Below, one piece after another: positions 7,857 through 15,089 of a stretch of 31,303 bases of DNA. The stretch is taken from positions 1 to 31,303 of the forward strand of contig CAYGTS010000012.1 in the NCBI GenBank assembly GCA_964352905.1, in the 5' to 3' direction. How positions within the stretch are numbered: the stretch's first letter is position 1; each line of letters begins with the position of its first letter. Made by a program: the position numbers and the translations under genes. The notes beneath the pieces are model-generated. The model did no database searches and was not told the DNA's origin. It saw only the letters and a list, made by a program, of their open reading frames with translations. This DNA is from CAYGTS01 sp964352905. Lineage in GTDB: Bacteria > Pseudomonadota > Gammaproteobacteria > JAHCLG01.

Positions 7857-8120
7857 ATGCAACAAGACTGGCCCAGCCAAGAACAAGATTTACAAGACGC
7901 TAACTTCATCCTAAGCAAATATGAACAATCACCCGATGAAGCAACCAAAGGGTTTGATATCTCAACCATCGAACAAACGAACAAAATCACTATCAAAGCA
8001 CCTGAATGGATAATCGAAATGGCCCACTATTTTGATGACAAATATGGCAATGATTTAGGGCGTGAAATTACTAAAAAGGTCATCACGAAGTTTCTATTAC
8101 GCGCGGTGACAATACATTAA
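7857..8120 (+). CDS. Hypothetical 87-residue protein
   Basis: This is a small, acidic, soluble-looking protein without signal peptide or membrane segment. The N-terminal half is rich in Gln, Asp and Glu (MQQDWPSQEQDLQDANFILS). The C-terminal part (IKAPEWIIEMAHYFDDKYG, then a Lys-rich helix) looks like a compact helical domain. I recognise no family. A GGAGA stands ten bases before the ATG. A second ATG at 7837, in another frame and with a better AAGGA site, opens only a 25-codon ORF, so either start competition or a frameshift at the 5' end is possible. It lies between a family B and a family A repeat, which could also mean a remnant of a larger gene. Confidence 0.45.
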   Translation: MQQDWPSQEQDLQDANFILSKYEQSPDEATKGFDISTIEQTNKITIKAPEWIIEMAHYFDDKYGNDLGREITKKVITKFLLRAVTIH

Positions 8121-8158
8121 TACGATTTACGCAACTGCGCGAAGAGAAAAAAATAGAG

Positions 8159-8217
8159 GTAACTACTCACTCCGTAGCCCAAAGATGGACGTTCCCTGCT
8201 ACGGAGTGAGCAGTTAC
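8159..8217. repeat. Family A mini-hairpin
   Basis: This is a 59-bp near-perfect inverted repeat: GTAACTACTCACTCCGTAG pairs with CTACGGAGTGAGCAGTTAC at the other end with one mismatch. The loop keeps AGCCCAAAGATGGACG from family A. It is an internally deleted family A derivative. Read on the minus strand, downstream of rsmD, the hairpin is followed by a run of seven T, so it could serve as a rho-independent terminator. Confidence 0.85.
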
Positions 8218-8281
8218 GTTTACTGAATAATTACCAGAGTCTTGCTAATTGCTTTGGATATATAGGATTTAATTATTTTTT

Positions 8282-8836
8282 TCAAGGCGTATCAGTGATT
8301 TTGAATAAACCATAATACACTGCACCACTTTTTTTCTGCTTGATTGTTTGTAGCTTTTCATCGCTAACTTCATGCTTGGATTCAATATAGATTAAAGTAT
8401 TGGGGGTGATTAAATGATATTGCCTAAGCCAATCGCAGGTTTTTGCAATTAAGTTTTGTGAAAAGGGTGGATCAATAAAGACAATATCAAATTTACCGAG
8501 TGTATCGCCATTAAATTTTAAAGTATCAGCCTGAATAGCTGTGTAATGATCGCAATCAACATGCTGTAAATTTTCTGTGATCGCTGCAATGCAGTGACGA
8601 TCACTATCTAGAAATGTTACGTGTGCCGCACCGCGCGATAATGCTTCGATCCCCAAAATGCCGCTGCCGGCAAAACAATCTAAACATTTTTGATCAATAA
8701 GATCTTGCTGTAACCAATTAAATAAGGTTTCGCGAATCCGATCACCTGTGGGGCGTACTTGTGTGCTGGCGGGGAAGTGAACTTTTCTGCCCCGCCATTG
8801 GCCGGCGATTATTCGTACTTGATTACGCCTTAGCAT
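8282..8836 (-). CDS. rsmD: 16S rRNA (guanine966-N2)-methyltransferase RsmD
   Basis: RsmD methylates G966 of 16S rRNA in the 30S subunit. The 184-residue product has the RIIAGQWRGRKVHFP start and the RPTGDRIRETLFNWL motif. The SAM-binding motif is DCFAGSGILGIEALSRGA (53-70) and the catalytic motif is DPPF (122-125). Its ATG lies inside the 3' end of the upstream M16 gene (14-bp overlap), with AGGT upstream, so translation is probably coupled. Confidence 0.96.
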   Translation of the reverse strand: MLRRNQVRIIAGQWRGRKVHFPASTQVRPTGDRIRETLFNWLQQDLIDQKCLDCFAGSGILGIEALSRGAAHVTFLDSDRHCIAAITENLQHVDCDHYTAIQADTLKFNGDTLGKFDIVFIDPPFSQNLIAKTCDWLRQYHLITPNTLIYIESKHEVSDEKLQTIKQKKSGAVYYGLFKITDTP

Positions 8837-10157
8837 GTTTACCTACGGTTACGGTCACTAAATGTTGTGGCTGAATGACGTTATTAAAAGCATTTTTTAC
8901 TGCTTGAAAATCAACAGCAGCAATTTTATTGCGGTAGGTATTTAAATAATCTAAAGGAAGATTATAAAAACCAATCGCAGCGACTTGCGCAGTAATGGCG
9001 GCATTGCTATCCAATTTTAGGGGAAAACCACCAATAATACCTTTTTTGGCTGCTGCGAGTTCTTGCTGATTAGGCCCCTGTTTTACAAATGTTAAAAAGG
9101 TTTGGCGTGTTAATTGTAACGCTTGTTGTGCTTGACTGCTTTTGGTTTGTAAACTAATCACAAATGGACCATCATCACACATCGGTAAAAAATAACTGCC
9201 AACACTATAAACATAACCGTGTTGTTCACGCACAGCATAAAACAAACGCGAAATAAGAGGGCTGCCACCTAAAATATAATTGCCCACGAGTAGCGGGAAA
9301 TATTCCGGACTGTGGTGGTTAATCGCAATTTGCCCAATAATAATATGCGTTTGCACAGATGGAAAATCGATCGTTTTGATTTTGGGTTGTGTGATATTTT
9401 TAATCGGCGTGAGTGCTGTTGCGGTAATACCTGTGGGCAAACTGCCCACAATTTTGTTGGCAATATCACGGGCTTGTTGTTGATTAATATCGCCCACTAA
9501 TACGATGATCGCATTTTTAGCAACGTAATATTGTTTATAGAATTCTTCAACATCCGGTGATTTAATTTTTGTGACAGACTTAATGGTGCCGGCGATCGGA
9601 TGAGCATAAGGATGACCATTATAAAGTAAATGGAAAAATGTTTTTGCCGCAACATAACCGGGAGTTTGTAATTGTTGATTAATATCCGCAATAATATTGC
9701 GCTTACGCCGTTCAAAGGCAGTCGCCGGAAAAGTGGGATGATTAATAATTTCAGCGAATAAATCAACGTTATGTTTCAACATGCCTGGTTCAACCAAGGT
9801 TCTTAGGCTCACGCTGGCACTATCACGCGTGGTGTTCAAGGCAATTTGCGCACCGCGATTTTCAAATTCACTGGCAATGCTTTCAACATCATGATTTAAA
9901 CTGCCTTGATTTAGCATGCTATTGGTTAATTGTGCTAAACCCGATTGTGAGCCATCGCGTGCAGAGCCTGCATTAAAAACGACTTGCACATCTAACATTG
10001 GAATTTGTTTACTCGCGACAAAGTAAACTTTTGCGCCATTTTGCGTTTGCCAATGTTGAATATTAATCTCTGTTGGTTTGGCTGCGGCATTTAACGGTAA
10101 ACTTAGCAAGAATACAATTGCCAACAATCCATAATGAATTAGCTTGTTAATGAACAT
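8823..10157 (-). CDS. M16 family peptidase-like protein lacking the zinc motif
   Basis: I place the start at 10157, where ATG is preceded by CTTGGAGGTT and a clean signal peptide begins (MFINKLIHYGLLAIVFLL). An upstream start would only extend into the preceding gene. The mature protein has the two-domain M16 fold. Where the active enzymes carry HxxEH it has QSGLAQLTNSMLNQG, so no zinc can be bound there. The C-terminal domain keeps GGSPLISRLFYAVREQHGYVYSVGSYF, the Arg/Tyr region that helps bind substrate. Such proteins pair with an active M16 partner, and the upstream gene encodes exactly that (11-bp overlap). The likely product is the non-catalytic subunit of a periplasmic zinc protease heterodimer. 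Confidence 0.92.
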   Translation of the reverse strand: MFINKLIHYGLLAIVFLLSLPLNAAAKPTEINIQHWQTQNGAKVYFVASKQIPMLDVQVVFNAGSARDGSQSGLAQLTNSMLNQGSLNHDVESIASEFENRGAQIALNTTRDSASVSLRTLVEPGMLKHNVDLFAEIINHPTFPATAFERRKRNIIADINQQLQTPGYVAAKTFFHLLYNGHPYAHPIAGTIKSVTKIKSPDVEEFYKQYYVAKNAIIVLVGDINQQQARDIANKIVGSLPTGITATALTPIKNITQPKIKTIDFPSVQTHIIIGQIAINHHSPEYFPLLVGNYILGGSPLISRLFYAVREQHGYVYSVGSYFLPMCDDGPFVISLQTKSSQAQQALQLTRQTFLTFVKQGPNQQELAAAKKGIIGGFPLKLDSNAAITAQVAAIGFYNLPLDYLNTYRNKIAAVDFQAVKNAFNNVIQPQHLVTVTVGKHAKA

Positions 10158-11535
10158 TTGAACCTCCAAGTGGCAATTGAGTAGGCTGTTTGTTGGCAGC
10201 TTTAGCATCTAAGGGGAGTGGATGCAGCACGCCAATGGTTAAGCGATCGTCGCTTAAATATTTTTTAGCAACGGCTTGTACTTGAAGTGCCGTCACTTTT
10301 TTAATATTTTCGACATAATCATCGGCCAATTTCCAGGAGAGGCCAATTGATTCTAATGCCCCTATTTGCATGGCTTGCCCGATAATCGAATCCTGATCAT
10401 AAGTTTTTTGCGCAATCGCTTGTGTTTTAACGCGATCGAGTTCTTGCTGTGAAATTAAGTTATTCTTGAGATCGTTAATTTGAGAAAGAAATGCTTTTTG
10501 TAAATCATCAACCGTGTGATTCTGTGCGGGTGTTCCTTCAAAAAGAAATAGATTGGGGAATAAGCTAAAAGCAGAATAATCAGCACTCGCATCACTGGCA
10601 ATTTGCTCGCCACGCACAATGTTTTTAGCAAGACGTGTGCTATTGCCGCCATCTAATACGGCTGCCAAGACATCAAGTGCGTAAGGTTCCCATTCTGGTG
10701 TCTTTGATGTTACGACAGGAACGTTATATCCCATGATTATCCAGGGTAATTTTGCTGGTACATGCACATTAACTTTGCGCACCCCAAGCGGTGGGATTGT
10801 TTCTGCCGGTTTAAGGGTTGGCACTTTGATCGTTTGCAGTGGCCCAAAATAGTGCTGCGCTAATTTAAAAACGTGTTGCGGATCAACATCTCCCACAACC
10901 ACTAAAATAGCATTATTAGGACCGTAATGATGTTGATACCATTGTTCAACGTTTTCTAGGGTTAAGTTGTCTAAATCCTGTTGCCAACCGATGATGGGAT
11001 GGTGGTAGGGATTGGCTAAAAAAGCGCTCGCATTAAAGCGTTCGTAGGTTAAACTTTGTGGTACATCATCGACGCGCATATAGCGTTCTTCTTTGACAAC
11101 TTGTAGTTCCTTTTTAAAATCTTGTTCTCTTAACAGCAAGTTGTGCATGCGATCCGATTCAATTTTAAAACTTAATTCCAATTTATCGGCGGCTAATTCT
11201 TGATAATAAGCGGTGTAATCGCGATTAGTGAAGGCATTTTCTTGCCCACCATTTTCAGCCACTAACCTTGCCACAACGCCGGGCCCGTACTTTTTGGTAC
11301 CTTTGAACATCATGTGCTCTAATACATGTGAAATGCCGGTTAAACCTCTTGGTTCATAAGCGCTACCAACCTTATACCAAACCATTGATACCACGACTGG
11401 CGCACGAGTATCTTTTTTTACAAAAATTTTTAGTCCGTTTTTCAGGGTATAAGTGTGAACTTGCTCAGCATGAGCAGTTGCTGCCAATGCTAATAGCAGT
11501 AACATAGCCAGCAAGAAGTGATACAATTGGCGCAT
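10147..11535 (-). CDS. Secreted M16 family zinc metallopeptidase
   Basis: The 462-residue protein has a signal peptide ending near AHA (residue 23), then an M16A/B-type peptidase domain. The inverted zinc motif HVLEH is at 70-74, within GISHVLEHMMFKGT, and the distal zinc-ligand region VVKEERYMRVDD is near residue 150. The C-terminal domain (GNSTRLAKNIV and following) completes the chamber. It would degrade peptides in the periplasm together with the product of the overlapping downstream gene. AAGGAAAA stands eight bases before the ATG. Tandem active/inactive M16 pairs next to rsmD and ftsY occur in other gammaproteobacteria; that parallel is from memory, the pair itself is seen here. Confidence 0.95.
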   Translation of the reverse strand: MRQLYHFLLAMLLLLALAATAHAEQVHTYTLKNGLKIFVKKDTRAPVVVSMVWYKVGSAYEPRGLTGISHVLEHMMFKGTKKYGPGVVARLVAENGGQENAFTNRDYTAYYQELAADKLELSFKIESDRMHNLLLREQDFKKELQVVKEERYMRVDDVPQSLTYERFNASAFLANPYHHPIIGWQQDLDNLTLENVEQWYQHHYGPNNAILVVVGDVDPQHVFKLAQHYFGPLQTIKVPTLKPAETIPPLGVRKVNVHVPAKLPWIIMGYNVPVVTSKTPEWEPYALDVLAAVLDGGNSTRLAKNIVRGEQIASDASADYSAFSLFPNLFLFEGTPAQNHTVDDLQKAFLSQINDLKNNLISQQELDRVKTQAIAQKTYDQDSIIGQAMQIGALESIGLSWKLADDYVENIKKVTALQVQAVAKKYLSDDRLTIGVLHPLPLDAKAANKQPTQLPLGGSNVH

Positions 11536-11624
11536 AATGGTTTTCCTTACAGATCGCGATAGCTAAACGTGTTATTTTACCTTAAAATGCTCCCGTTTAC
11601 ATCATGCAATAGGCTTTATTAACA

Positions 11625-12638
11625 ATGATACGCTTCATCAAACGCAACAAAGACAAATCAACAGAACCGCAGGCTGATCCCAATCCTGAAACGCAAGAGC
11701 AGCAATCCAAGCTAGGTTTATTTTCTCGCTTAAAACAGGGTTTGCAGAAAACGCGTACGGGCTTTACGGAGAGCATGGCTAATATCGTTTTAGGCAAAAA
11801 AACGATCGATGATGAATTGCTTGAAGAATTAGAAGCACAATTATTAAGCTCTGATGTTGGCGTTGCGGCAACCAATCAAATTATTAGTGATTTAACCAAA
11901 CGAGTTGCCAGAAAACAATTAAACGATAGTGACGCGCTCATGCAAGCTTTGCGAGAGGCATTGCTCACTATTATTCAACCAACGGAACAACCTTTAACGA
12001 TCCCAAGTGACGTAAAACCGTATGTGATTCTCATGATTGGTGTGAATGGTGCAGGCAAAACCACCACGATTGGTAAATTGGCAAAACATTTACAAGCGCA
12101 AAATAAAAGTGTGATGCTCGCTGCAGGTGATACTTTTCGCGCAGCGGCCGTAGAGCAATTACAAGTTTGGGGTGAGCGAAATAATATTACGGTGATTGCA
12201 CAACATGCTGGTGCTGATAGTGCCTCGGTGATTCACGATGCTATCACTGCCGCTAAAGCACGCAACATTGATGTCGTGATTGCCGATACTGCCGGGCGTT
12301 TGCATACCCAAAACAATTTAATGGAAGAGTTAAAAAAAATTGTGCGCGTGATGAAAAAATTTGATGAAAATTTACCGCACGAAGTGATGTTAGTATTAGA
12401 TGCAGGCATTGGCCAAAATGCCTTGCAACAAGCTAAACAATTTAATCATGCTGTTGCCTTAACCGGTGTTACCATTACCAAATTGGATGGCACAGCTAAA
12501 GGTGGTATTTTATTTTCGATTGCCAAGGAAATGGGTTTACCGATTCGATACATTGGCGTGGGTGAAAGTATAGAAGATTTACGTCCTTTTAATGCTGAAG
12601 AATTTGTCGATGCGCTGTTTGCCAAGGAGGGTGAATAA
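11625..12638 (+). CDS. ftsY: Signal recognition particle receptor FtsY
   Basis: FtsY is the membrane-associated SRP receptor GTPase that docks ribosome-SRP complexes on SecYEG. The 337-residue protein has a short charged A domain (1-50), much shorter than in E. coli, then the N domain (about 50-130) and the G domain. Motifs are G1 GVNGAGKTTTIGK (from 139), DTFRAAAVEQL (from 169), G3 DTAGR (221-225) and G4 TKLDGTAKGG (285-294). The last base of the stop codon is the first base of the ftsE ATG, so ftsY, ftsE and ftsX are coupled. It is divergent from the M16 pair, with an 89-bp spacer. Confidence 0.98.
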   Translation: MIRFIKRNKDKSTEPQADPNPETQEQQSKLGLFSRLKQGLQKTRTGFTESMANIVLGKKTIDDELLEELEAQLLSSDVGVAATNQIISDLTKRVARKQLNDSDALMQALREALLTIIQPTEQPLTIPSDVKPYVILMIGVNGAGKTTTIGKLAKHLQAQNKSVMLAAGDTFRAAAVEQLQVWGERNNITVIAQHAGADSASVIHDAITAAKARNIDVVIADTAGRLHTQNNLMEELKKIVRVMKKFDENLPHEVMLVLDAGIGQNALQQAKQFNHAVALTGVTITKLDGTAKGGILFSIAKEMGLPIRYIGVGESIEDLRPFNAEEFVDALFAKEGE

Positions 12639-13336
12639 TGACGGAATATAGTATTCAATTACACAATTTACATAAACGCTATCCTAATGGTCACATTGCC
12701 TTAAACAATGTTAGTTTTAATTTACATCGTCGTGAAATGGTTTTTTTAACCGGGCATTCTGGTGCGGGTAAAACCAGCTTGCTAAAAATTATTAGCGGCA
12801 TTGAGAGACCTACGCGTGGTACAGTATTAGTTAATCGGCACAATGTTTCAAAAATTCCAAATAAAAAATTACCTTTTCTGCGGCGCTCAATTGGGATTGT
12901 GTTTCAAAATCCGCATCTACTAACTCATCGCAACGTTTTTGAAAATGTTGCATTGCCCTTGATTATTGTGGGTTTAAACCAAACAGATATTAAGCGACGT
13001 GTAAGAGCTGCACTTGATAAAGTAAATTTATTAGATAAAGAAAAATATTATCCTGCAGATTTATCTGGTGGTGAGCAACAACGCGTTGGAATTGCGCGCG
13101 CCGTGGTAAATAAACCGGAAATTTTATTGGCTGATGAACCAACGGGAAATTTGGATCCAGAACTATCACACGATATCATGAAATTATTTGATCAATTTAA
13201 CCAAGTTGGTGTAAGTGTGTTAGTTGCCACGCATGATATTGAACTGATTAATCATTTTAAACATCGCCGAGTAATCATTGAGGCAGGCAATATAGAAAAT
13301 GCGATGCAGGAGGCTTATGATGTCTGTGAAGCGTAA
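12638..13336 (+). CDS. ftsE: Cell division ABC transporter ATP-binding protein FtsE
   Basis: FtsE is the ATPase partner of FtsX; together they link the divisome to activation of periplasmic cell-wall amidases. The 232-residue protein has Walker A GHSGAGKTS (39-47), the ABC signature LSGGEQQ (142-148), Walker B ILLADEPTGNLD (162-173) and the H-loop ATHD. The start overlaps the ftsY stop by one base. The 3' end overlaps ftsX. Confidence 0.97.
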   Translation: MTEYSIQLHNLHKRYPNGHIALNNVSFNLHRREMVFLTGHSGAGKTSLLKIISGIERPTRGTVLVNRHNVSKIPNKKLPFLRRSIGIVFQNPHLLTHRNVFENVALPLIIVGLNQTDIKRRVRAALDKVNLLDKEKYYPADLSGGEQQRVGIARAVVNKPEILLADEPTGNLDPELSHDIMKLFDQFNQVGVSVLVATHDIELINHFKHRRVIIEAGNIENAMQEAYDVCEA

Positions 13337-14282
13337 ACAAGCAACCATTAATCACAAATCGAATTTTATCAAAGTCTTTTTTAATCGTCATCGTTATGCA
13401 ACCTTGCTAGGATTTAATCATTTATTGCGCACGCCATTTTCAAATTTTTTAACAATCATGGTGATTGGCGTGGCTCTTGCTTTACCGATTAGCTTAATGG
13501 TGATTCTACACAATGCGCAAGCGGTTAGTCAGCATTGGGATATTGGCTCACGTGTTAGCCTTTTTTTAAAGCATGATGTGAGTGAGAGTCAGGTGCAGCA
13601 ATTGATCGAAAAATTGCAAACTAACCCAGACATTGCAACGGCACACTATATTTCACCGAAAGAAGGACTATACGAATTCGAAAAACGTGCAGGCCTTGAT
13701 AATATGTTGAATCAATTACCAGAAAATCCCATACCCGCTGTGATTGAAATTGATCCCATTAAAAATCTACAAGCGCCAGAAAAATTGCAACAACTCGTTG
13801 TGCAATTAAAAAAATTACCTGAAGTTGATTCATTGCAAATTGATATGGCTTGGGTTAAACGTTTATTTGCAATTTTAGCCTTGGTTAAACAAGCCATTTA
13901 TGCGTTAGGCCTATTATTAGCGTTGGCGGTATTACTCATTATTGGTAATACGATCCGTTTAATTGTGCAAAACTATCATCAAGAAATTGAAGTCATTAAA
14001 TTAGTTGGTGGTACAGACCATTTTATTCGGCGTCCGTTTTTATATATGGGGATGCTGTATGGTTTTGGTGGTGGTTTAATTGCGTGGTGTTTGGTGGGTT
14101 TATTTTTATGGTCATTGCAAACGCCCTTGCAACACTTAATGCAATTATACGCGAGTCAGTTTGTGTTTATTGGTTTAAACTTAACGAATTTAGTTATGAT
14201 CCTTGTAATCAGCATTGCCTTGGGCTTATTCGGTGCTTGGTTTGCGGTTGCAAGGCAAATACAGAAAATTGAACCACAGTAA
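13320..14282 (+). CDS. ftsX: Cell division protein FtsX
   Basis: FtsX is the integral membrane partner of FtsE. I choose the ATG at 13320, six bases after AGGAGG; the adjacent ATG at 13317 is also possible. The gene overlaps ftsE by 17 bp. The N-terminal cytoplasmic part is basic. The first membrane segment (FLTIMVIGVALALPISLMVI) precedes a periplasmic domain of about 110 residues, followed by three more membrane segments. The IGNTIRLIVQNYHQEIEVIKLVGG stretch between segments two and three is the conserved FtsX signature. Confidence 0.95.
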   Translation: MSVKRKQATINHKSNFIKVFFNRHRYATLLGFNHLLRTPFSNFLTIMVIGVALALPISLMVILHNAQAVSQHWDIGSRVSLFLKHDVSESQVQQLIEKLQTNPDIATAHYISPKEGLYEFEKRAGLDNMLNQLPENPIPAVIEIDPIKNLQAPEKLQQLVVQLKKLPEVDSLQIDMAWVKRLFAILALVKQAIYALGLLLALAVLLIIGNTIRLIVQNYHQEIEVIKLVGGTDHFIRRPFLYMGMLYGFGGGLIAWCLVGLFLWSLQTPLQHLMQLYASQFVFIGLNLTNLVMILVISIALGLFGAWFAVARQIQKIEPQ

Positions 14283-14300
14283 TATTTTTGGAATAAAACA

Positions 14301-15035
14301 ATGAAAAAATTTTGGCACTTTATTACAGAAAAAAGTTTTTTAACAAACTTTACTGCACTACTACTCGCTGTGATTGGCTGGTATTTCGCTGAACCGCATG
14401 TGCAGGCAGTAGGTAATTATGCTTTATCCGGTGCTATTACTAATTGGCTAGCGATTTACATGTTATTTGAAAAAGTACCTTTTCTTTATGGTTCAGGTGT
14501 TATTCCGAGTCGTTTCCAAGAATTTAAATTAGGCATTAAAAATTTAATCATGGATCAGTTTTTTACAGCTGAAAATATTGGGCGCTTTTTCACCGAAAGT
14601 GATATTACCGAAAGCATTAGCATTAATTTTGAATCATTAGTTGAAAGTTTTGATTTTGAATTAATTTATCAATCGCTAATCGATGCCATTATGGATTCCA
14701 AATTTGGTTCGATGCTTAGCATGTTAGGTGGCCGTGATGCGTTAGCACCGCTAAAAGAACCGCTTATTGAGCGCTTAAAAAATGTGGTCTTGCAAGTAGC
14801 GCATTCCGATAGTTTTAGCAAAGCGCTTGCCGCACAAATTTCCAAAGTCGATGCGACTAAAATTCAAGCTAAAGTCGAACAAATCGTTGATCGCCGCTTA
14901 GCCGAATTAACCCCGCAAATGGTTAAAATGATCGTGCAAAATATGATTAAAAGCCATTTAGGCTGGTTAGTAGTTTGGGGTGGTGTTTTTGGTGGTTTAA
15001 TTGGTTTGGTAGCGAGTTTGGGTCGTTTTGTTTAA
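14301..15035 (+). CDS. DUF445 family membrane protein
   Basis: This 244-residue protein has an N-terminal membrane segment, then GNYALSGAITNWLAIYMLFEKVPFLYGSGVIP, the conserved core of the DUF445 family of uncharacterised inner-membrane proteins. A long predominantly helical region (about 75-215) follows, and a C-terminal glycine-rich membrane segment (VVWGGVFGGLIGLVASLG) closes the protein, so both ends would be anchored. The start is 18 bases after ftsX, which suggests cotranscription with ftsYEX. The function is unknown; the neighbourhood suggests, but does not show, an envelope role. Confidence 0.85.
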   Translation: MKKFWHFITEKSFLTNFTALLLAVIGWYFAEPHVQAVGNYALSGAITNWLAIYMLFEKVPFLYGSGVIPSRFQEFKLGIKNLIMDQFFTAENIGRFFTESDITESISINFESLVESFDFELIYQSLIDAIMDSKFGSMLSMLGGRDALAPLKEPLIERLKNVVLQVAHSDSFSKALAAQISKVDATKIQAKVEQIVDRRLAELTPQMVKMIVQNMIKSHLGWLVVWGGVFGGLIGLVASLGRFV

Positions 15036-15038
15036 GTT

Positions 15039-15057
15039 AAAAGGGGTGAGCAGATAC
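15039..15057 (+). repeat. Short remnant of a family A-type end
   Basis: AAAAGGGGTGAGCAGATAC here matches, apart from the length of its A and G runs, the inner end of the mini-element at 24902-24981 read on the minus strand. It lies between the DUF445 gene and recG. No second end is visible nearby, so it is probably a decayed or solo end. Confidence 0.45.
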
Positions 15058-15089
15058 ACCTGGTGTTAATGTAAGGAAGAGAGGCGCTT

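Noticed and set aside
10158..10208. Longer N-terminus for the second M16 protein
   Set aside because: It would precede a well-formed signal peptide and overlap the upstream gene further; GGAGG is correctly placed for 10157.
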